This document shows positions 57,000 to 64,000 of a stretch of 64,000 nucleotides of DNA, in pieces. The stretch comes from Kappaphycus alvarezii. Taxonomy: Eukaryota > Rhodophyta > Florideophyceae > Gigartinales > Solieriaceae. Numbering within the stretch: position 1 is the stretch's first letter; each line of letters opens with the position of its first letter. The DNA lies in assembly GCA_002205965.3 (NCBI GenBank), contig NADL03000675.1, positions 186,001-250,000 of the forward strand. Direction: 5' to 3'. The notes under the pieces were generated by a model, which ran no database searches, was not told the origin of the DNA, and was given only the letters and a program-made list of their open reading frames with translations. The position numbers and the translations under genes were made by a program.

Positions 57000-59900
57000 G
57001 GCCCTTTTTCCTCCCATAGGAATCATTCTATAGTTAAAGATGAGTATGCCCCGTGGTTGCGCATAGTCCTGTGTGAGAAGGAATTCTTCAGGCCTCTGAT
57101 GGTAAGGTACTAGACGACGTGCATGGATGGCCCTCCTTGATCTCTTCCCTGAGCTTGAACAGAGCTTATAGTGCGGGTGTCTTTCCTCCGTGACGACGCA
57201 AGGATTCGAGTACTTTGTTTGGAAGGCCGGCCACTTCACAGCCTGCTGCATTGCTTTCCCATGTACTACAAGTACTTTAGAGCCGACTGAAAAGGTTTGG
57301 ACTGGAGGCTCTTCATTCTTATTTCTTGTCTGTGTTAGCGCGCGGTGTGATCTCCAGCCTTCAGTGGCCAGTAGTTCGACTTCTCTACTCTCTTCATCGA
57401 TAATATTTGTTTCCATGTCTCTCTGTAACATTCTAGGAGCCCTTCCGTACATTAGCTCGAATGGTGACCGTCCACTTCTTCCTCTTCTTCGACGATAGCC
57501 GTATAACACTTTTGGTAAGGCATCTTCCCACTGGATTTCATTCTTCGACATAGTTTTCGATATTGCTCGTTTGATGGTTCCAACCATCCTCTCCGCTTTA
57601 CCGTTTGACATAGGAGCGTATGCGAGAACTGTCTTCAGCTGAATCCCCTTCTCTTCCAAGAAACGAAGCAGTAAAGTTGCAGTAAAACAAAGGGCGTTAT
57701 CTGAGATGATCCTTTTTGGAAGACCAAACGGTTCAATTATTTCTTTTTCGATGAATCTCAGGACCACCTCAGCATTGGCCTCCTCAACTGCAACTGCTAT
57801 TGGCCATCCAGTAAGATGTTCCACCCCTATAAGGAGGTATTTGTTTCCGGAAGAGGTTTCCTTGAATGGGCCGGCAAAGTCGATTGAGAAGGTTTCAAAG
57901 AGAGCGGAAACTGGGAAGCTTAGAGTTGTCTTATACTTTCGTATCGGAGTGAATTTTTGACAGTTGTCACTGCTTTTCACGAAATTATAGACATCCTTAT
58001 GGATACTGGGCCACCAAAATCTCTCCATAATGAATTTTTTGGTTGTTTCGAGATCCTAATGCCCTAACTCATCATGAAAAGTCCTCAAGATCTTCATTCT
58101 TTCTTTCATAGGGCCACTAGTCGAGGACCGGCTTTTGTGTGTCGGAAGAGTTTCCCATTCCACAATGTAAAAGCCTTTTGGTTCCTGCGTACCCAATTTC
58201 TGTGTTCGAGATCAACCTTTCTCATTTCTAGTCCATCAAGGAATTTAATAAGTCCGTGAATATAAGCTTCGTACTCGTTATCGATCGGCACTTGAACTTC
58301 GGCAATTCCGACGATGTCCTCGGAAGCTTTTTCATTTGGAATCAGTGGATCCCTCAAGCGGGATAGGTAATCGGCAGGCTGATTATTGCGTCCGGCCTAT
58401 ACAAAATTTCAAACCGATATTCTGCGAAAATGTCGAGCCATCGGGCCAAGCGGTGATGTACATCTTTCTTTTGGAATGCTGTCTTGAGTGCCTGGTGATC
58501 ACTTATCAAGACAAATTTCTCGAGTGATAAAAGGTAAACACGAAACTTTTTCAGTGCGAAGACGACAGCTAGCGCTTCTTTCTCGCAGACTGAGTATCTC
58601 TTTTCCGCATCATTCAGAGTGCGACTTGCGAATTGAACAGGGTTTAGTCTTCCGTTTTCATCTTTTTGGGACAAAATGGCACCCAAAGACCGTTCTGAGG
58701 CATCTGTCTCCACAACAAATGGTCTCTTGAAATCTGGATACATGAGCACTGGGGGACACATAGCTTATCTTTAAGCTCCTCAAATGCAGTTTGCATTTCC
58801 TTGTTCCAGTAAATTTTTCCGTTCTTCGTAGTGCTGGCATGTAACGGTGCTGCAGTTTTGGCGAAATCTTCGGTAAATCTTCTGTAATATGAGGCCAGTC
58901 CTAAGAAGCTTCGAACCTCTGTCTTTGAAGCGGGCCTTGGTGCCAACTTGATTTTTTTCGTTTTCTCTGGATCCACTTTAATTCCCTCTTGATCGACGAT
59001 ATGACCGAGTAATTGGATAGACGTTTTCGCAAAGAAGCATTTGCTTAACTTAATTTTCAGGCTGTACGCAGCTATTCTCTCCACCACCGTCTTGACATGC
59101 GATATGTGCTGATCCAAGGTTTTTGAGAATATCACCACATCATCGATATAAACTCTTGCAATGGAAGTCCTTTCAAAACCTCGTTCATCATTCTTTGGAA
59201 TGTAGCTGGGGCATTCATGAGACCAAAAGGCATCACTTCGAACCTGAATGTACCGGCTTTGCTGGTAAAAGTTGTTTTTTCCTTACATTTTTCATCTAAT
59301 AGAATCTGCCAATAACCAGTGTAAAGATCAATTGAGGTGAAGTATCTCCCGTCCTTCAAGTCCTCGAGGATTTCTTCCATGTTTGGAATCGGAAATCGAT
59401 CGGGTATCATTCTCTGGTTCAGTTGTCGGTAATCGACGCAAAAGCGAAGTTTTCCATCTTTCTTTGGTGCTATCACAACTGGAAATGACCATGGGGATGA
59501 AACTGGCCGAATAATATCATTTTCCAGCATACTTGTAACATTCTCTGAGATAAATTGGTCATATTTTGGCGGTTGACGTCTAGGCCTGTGGTAAATTGGT
59601 TGAGTATCGGTAAGTTCAAATGAGTGAGTGACCGGTACACTTGCTTGTCTTAGATCGAACGCTCCATGCAATTACTTCGGAAGATGTTAAAATGTCGGAT
59701 ATTTTCATTGAGGCGGGGGCTGTAAGGTGCTGTACTTTTTCTTGAATTTCTGCCATTTGGCGCTGGTCTTCTTCTCGAGCCTCTCCCTCCAAATTTTGAA
59801 GGACTTCTTTCCGGCGTGCTCACATCTTCAGATATGGAATCCGATATATTTGTTTTCCTTGCAATTGTAATCTTCTTTCATGCTCCGAATTCCGTCCTTT

Positions 59901-61971
59901 GATTCGATATTATCGCAAAAAGAAACACATTCAGGTGTCACACCTACCCTAGAATTCCAGTCTTCATCTGTTTCAAACCCAGAATCATAATCATCCCATG
60001 CCATGTTCAGTATCCCCCAGCGTACCCTTCTCCACTTCCGAAAGTGTTAGTTGGTTCGGAATCTTCGCTGTCATAGCTAGAAGTGAAATCTTCACTGTCC
60101 GTTTCTTTCAAATCTACCGGATGTGTGCTTTTGTCGAAATCCAGGGGCATCTTCACGGTTCTGCCGTCAACATTAACTGAAACGATTTGGTTGCCCAAGT
60201 CAATGCAGGTCCCTAGTCTTTCCATGGTAGGGCAGCCAATGATTGCATCGAAAGGGAGATCAGGCATGACAAGAAAGTCTACATCAACTTTAGAGTCCCC
60301 AAAGAACACGGAAACCTTGTCAACAGTGCCCATGCATTTTGATACGGTTCCATCCGCCACAGTTATTCTTCGAGTAGTTGGAATAATTTCAAGACCTAGA
60401 TCTGTCACCAAAGTTTCTGAAATAAGGTTTGGAACAGCGCCCGAATCGAAAAGAGCTTGGGTTTGCATTCCCAATACTTTGACTGGTACTAGTTTAAGAC
60501 GTCTTGGTGCTGTCGAGGCCGATTGAAGAAACAGTTTTTACCCTTAGCGGACTTATTAGACCTGATAATTTTTTTGAGTTCTTTCTCGCGTCCTCTGCGT
60601 CGCCCCTCAAAAGTTGACCAAACGTTATCCCAGTTGGGGCTGATGCAAGCTCAGCCACCAAATTGTACTTCTTCACATATTCTAGTACGTCCTTTGGGAT
60701 ACTCTTAAATTTCTTACTCTTTTTCGTCTTCTTGGCCGGAGTGACTCCACTCCTGGAACAACTTGATCAGACCTCTTGGTTCGAGGAGGTACAGGTGCTG
60801 GGATATGTTCCAGCATTCCATAATCTAGCCTAGGTTTTTTCGATAAAATGTTCCCTTCCCCATCCCTTTTTGTCACATTGACTTGACTGATTTCTTCAGC
60901 GATGGATACGTTACCGGCATCCGTCAACTTGTGATCCTTTCTGTTTTGTAAGATTTTCATCTCTGGTCCTGACTCGCTCCTTGCGTCCGATAAATTTGCT
61001 TTTCTGTTGTCTTTAGACCAGCAGTTACTTTCATGATGCCCATATCGACCGCACTTTCCACAACGAGTGTTTCTATGTGGATTATCAGGACACCTATTTG
61101 CAAAGTGTCCAGGCTTGTGACAGTAGGAACAGACTTCTGCGGCCTTGGGGGCCCCAGACTGGTTCTTCTTAATGGTAAGAGTAAGGCTTTCCAACTGCGA
61201 GGTTATCATGTCAAGTCGATTATCGAATCGGGTTTCCAACCTTTCTTCCAAGTTTTTGACATCGCTCCTGACTGATTCCAATGCTGCTGCGCTAGTAGCT
61301 GGCCTTTGATAATTCTTTTCAGGATGTACGATCGGCATAGATGTACGGGTTTCCTCGGTATTTCACTTAGTGACTGAAACGTCTCCGAATTTTTGACAAA
61401 TTCTACTATGGTACCCTTCAGTTCATTAAAAGTGTGAGGGCCCTTGATGAGGAGGAAATCGGAGAGCCGCTTATCCCCCATCGCCGCCTTACGCAGCATT
61501 CCGTACTTGGCTTGGGCGTTGAACCCAGCCTTTTCATAGAGATCACACAAGTATACCAATGAGCTTAACAAATCGTCGAAGTTGAGCCGGGCCTCTATGG
61601 CGGTACGAATCATCTCATCTGGTTCTACCTCCTTAGCATATTCTTTCACAAGCCACTCACATACCTCACCGAAGTTACGCCCATCCCGTTAAGAGACCAC
61701 CCGTTGATAAACTTGGCCTTATATTTGTGCTTTGCGTCACCATGAAGATAGGCGAAGATACTTTCGGCCTTCTCTTCATCGCTCTTCTCACGCATCACAA
61801 CGTTGACATATGTATAGAGAAACTCCTCAACGTCTTCATTCTTGCCCCCTGTGAACGTTATACGAGCAGCGTTGAGATCCATGATTACAGAAAAGAAATC
61901 CCCTCGAATGGTTCCCTAAGACTGCTCAACTCGAATACCTCGGGTGCAACCCCCTCCACAAGAGTACCAAA
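57000..61971 (-). mobile_element. Internal region of a minus-strand Ty3/gypsy-type element, fossil
   Basis: Parts in order on the minus strand are: gag about 61890-60690 with a CCHC zinc knuckle near 61085-61135 (CSYCHKPGHFANRC); retropepsin about 60480-60000 (ALFDSGAVPNLIS); reverse transcriptase about 59680-58900; RNase H about 58760-58350 (FVVETDASERSLGAIL); and integrase about 58030-57000 with D, D and E blocks (FSIDFAGP, IISDNALCF, NGKAERMV). No chromodomain was noticed. A polypurine tract adjoins the 3' LTR. The coding region is broken in roughly six to ten places, but all domains are present and recognisable, and the LTR similarity suggests a fairly recent insertion. Confidence 0.85.
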
Positions 61972-64000
61972 TGATAGGGGTAAATCGTCGGGAGAAGAGA
62001 TATTCAGAACAACCACCCCAAGAAGGAGGTGTTGCAAGCGACAAAAGTGCTACCGTGGTATAGTTGAACGAACGAAAAGGAGTGTATAGGGAGACAGTTG
62101 AATGGGCTACAAGCAAGTATGGAAGGGCAGGGTCTACCACCTATGCTTAGTGACTAGGGTAAAATAAATGCTTCTTGGGTCTGAAGTTGACTCTCAACTT
62201 CCTAACTATTTGGGACTGAGCTTGAAGCTGTCTGCCAACTTGCTTGACCTCTCCATGAGGAAGCGGTTTACTCAGCTTATATAGACTTTTGGCTACCCTA
62301 AAGTCCGAACAAAACTACAGAAGGTACCAGGAAATGCAAAACAATTTGTGCGGATGATATACTCTAAACAAAGATACTTAAGAAACTAACAATCAATGAG
62401 GTCCTCTTATTTCCCATTCTCTAAATCAGATCCAAACAACTCCTCTAAAATATCCATGCTGTCCAAGCAGTCCCCACAAATATCTGCGAATGGCTCACAG
62501 CTCTCTATTCCTCCTGGGAGATATCTAAACTACTAAAGATATCTCCATCCGGTTCCAGCGTCGGCACCACTTGATCCATACTCTCCAGTCCAGGCCCCAC
62601 CAGTACAACACTTTCCATGCCCCCATTTCCCTCATCCAACTCGTCCTCGTCCTCGTCATCCTCCTCTTCCTCCTCTTTCAACCTCATCCTCAACCTCATC
62701 CTCCTTTCACCTCATCCTCCCCGTCCTCCTCGTTATTAACCTCATAGACCAATCCAGGGCTACCCACTCCTCAAAGGTCTCCCCAGCTCCCTCCTCGATG
62801 TCCCACTCCGCCCCTTACCTACCTCCTCCGCCTCATCCTCGATAAAGAGGCGACGCACGAATTCGATGACCTTTTTCTTGGTTTGCCGGCGCAGGTAGTC
62901 CTCGCGTCAGTAGGTCCGAAAGGGAGTAGGGGAATAGAGTTTAGGGGCGGGGATGGCGATTTTTGGAAATGATTTCGGGGCGTAGATTGGTCATTTTGGT
63001 AGGTTTGGGGAATGGGAGGTAATGGAGGGTGTTTGGGTGTGTGGGGGGAGAGTGTGATTAGCAAAATGATCGGGGACGTTTAAAACTTGGAATAAAGGGT
63101 TTAAATAGGCTCCGGGCAGGTTCTATAGATTAGAATAGGTAAAAAAATCTGCAAGGGATTTTTGTAGTAGTGCATTTGCGCCCTTTTTCTCAAAAAAAAC
63201 GAATTTGGAGGAGGAGGTAAGCAAAAAGGGAAAAAAGAACTTGATTCGGGATCGATTCAAGAGGGGTAGATACAGTATAAAAATATCTAGATAAAATGGA
63301 AGTAAATTTGGAGGACCGCGGTAATGATAAGCGAGGTTCAGGGAGGACGAGGAAGGACCGGAACTATAAGCAAATTTGGACAAGGAGAGGTAGTACAGTA
63401 AACTATAGGCCTGTAGATGACGGCGACAAAAAAAATCTGCGCCTAACACCCCCGGACTTAGGTCGAACGTCCCGTCTCGTTCTCAATGCTCTTGTTGTTC
63501 TTGTGGGAGTTCTATCCATTCATCAGGGAGAGTATAGGGTTCACTATAAGGATATGGTAGTAGCTCATTTCCAATATGATGAGAGAGTGTGTACCGTGCG
63601 ATGACCGGCTCATCTCCTTGGTCAAGAGTTTCGTAGATTCGGCGTATGGTTTCATAGTGTTCTCTAATGAGCTCCTCCCGTTTCACTTCTCCAAACCTTC
63701 CAAATGTGAGGTAATAAACGTAGTATGCAAACTTTTCTGGCAACGGGTCCAGAAACGGGTATCTGAAGGAGAAAAAAACTCGCAACATAAGGACTGAGTC
63801 CTCACGAGTAAGGTGCGCCCCGTGAATGGTCTGGAAGCACATGCAAATACTAATTGCAAAAAAGGAAATTACTTCTGCTTCTCGTGGGTCCTCTGTCATT
63901 TCGCGAAGCCAACGTCTAATTGGTAGCCGTCCAATAATTAAGGATGCATAGTTTCCCCCTGGGAGACTAGGCGGTGTTTGAGGCGATCTTCTTGGCGATC
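61972..64000 (-). repeat. 5' LTR of the minus-strand Ty3-type element (runs off the window)
   Basis: This copy matches 54401-56999 in the same order and orientation and is cut by the window edge. By comparison, about 0.5-0.6 kb should lie beyond 64000. It contains the same internal frames, including an uninterrupted 138-residue frame at 63899-63483 (-). Confidence 0.85.

Overview
The window looks like nuclear DNA of a florideophyte red alga, close to or in the Chondrus/Gigartinales group. The strongest taxonomic marker is a nuclear-encoded R-phycoerythrin gamma subunit near the left end. Host genes are short, have few or no introns and sit in small islands. They are separated by long repeat-rich stretches, a layout known from the Chondrus crispus genome. 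Species identity is inferred from this layout and from family recognition; no search was run.

Layout. 0.6-1.4 kb: phycoerythrin gamma. 2.3-2.5 kb: a cluster of hairpins that may be a structured RNA. 3.2-5.3 kb: a decayed PIF/Harbinger DNA transposon (transposase on +, Myb-like partner on -). 7.1-12.2 kb: a broken Ty3 chromovirus with 328-bp LTRs and a TGAAT target duplication. 13.2-14.7 kb: a gag-protease fossil. 14.7-16.5 kb: a decayed DNA-methyltransferase-like gene. 17.8-18.2 kb: a palindromic CTAG/ACCGGT tract, followed by a cluster of CACGTG boxes. 19.7-20.6 kb: a decayed SET-domain gene. 20.9-26.2 kb: a purine-skewed decayed DNA transposon with two convergent genes, one resembling Plavaka/CACTA-type transposases. 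28.5-30.6 kb: a Ty1/copia fossil. 31.3-33.4 kb: a second Harbinger element, again with convergent transposase and Myb-like gene.

34.0-36.4 kb: host island 1, with a FACKEL-type sterol C-14 reductase (one intron) and a plastid-targeted acidic membrane protein. 37.2-39.3 kb: a LINE reverse transcriptase remnant. 41.8-46.8 kb: host island 2, with bifunctional RibD, an RMND5/GID2-type E3 subunit, a plastid LON-domain protein and a RhaM-like protein. 47.7-51.3 kb: a piggyBac-like fragment and a third Harbinger-type element whose intron-containing transposase appears intact. 54.4 kb to the window end: a Ty3-type element on the minus strand with unusually long LTRs (about 2.6 kb) that contain their own open reading frames; its outer LTR runs off the window.

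The host genes serve unrelated functions: light harvesting, sterol synthesis, riboflavin synthesis, ubiquitin ligation, plastid proteostasis and sugar metabolism. They look like neighbours, not a pathway cluster. Three of them (phycoerythrin gamma, the acidic plastid protein and RibD) each need exactly one extra base in or beside a homopolymer to read through. This suggests either sequence undercalls or, in one case, a very short intron.
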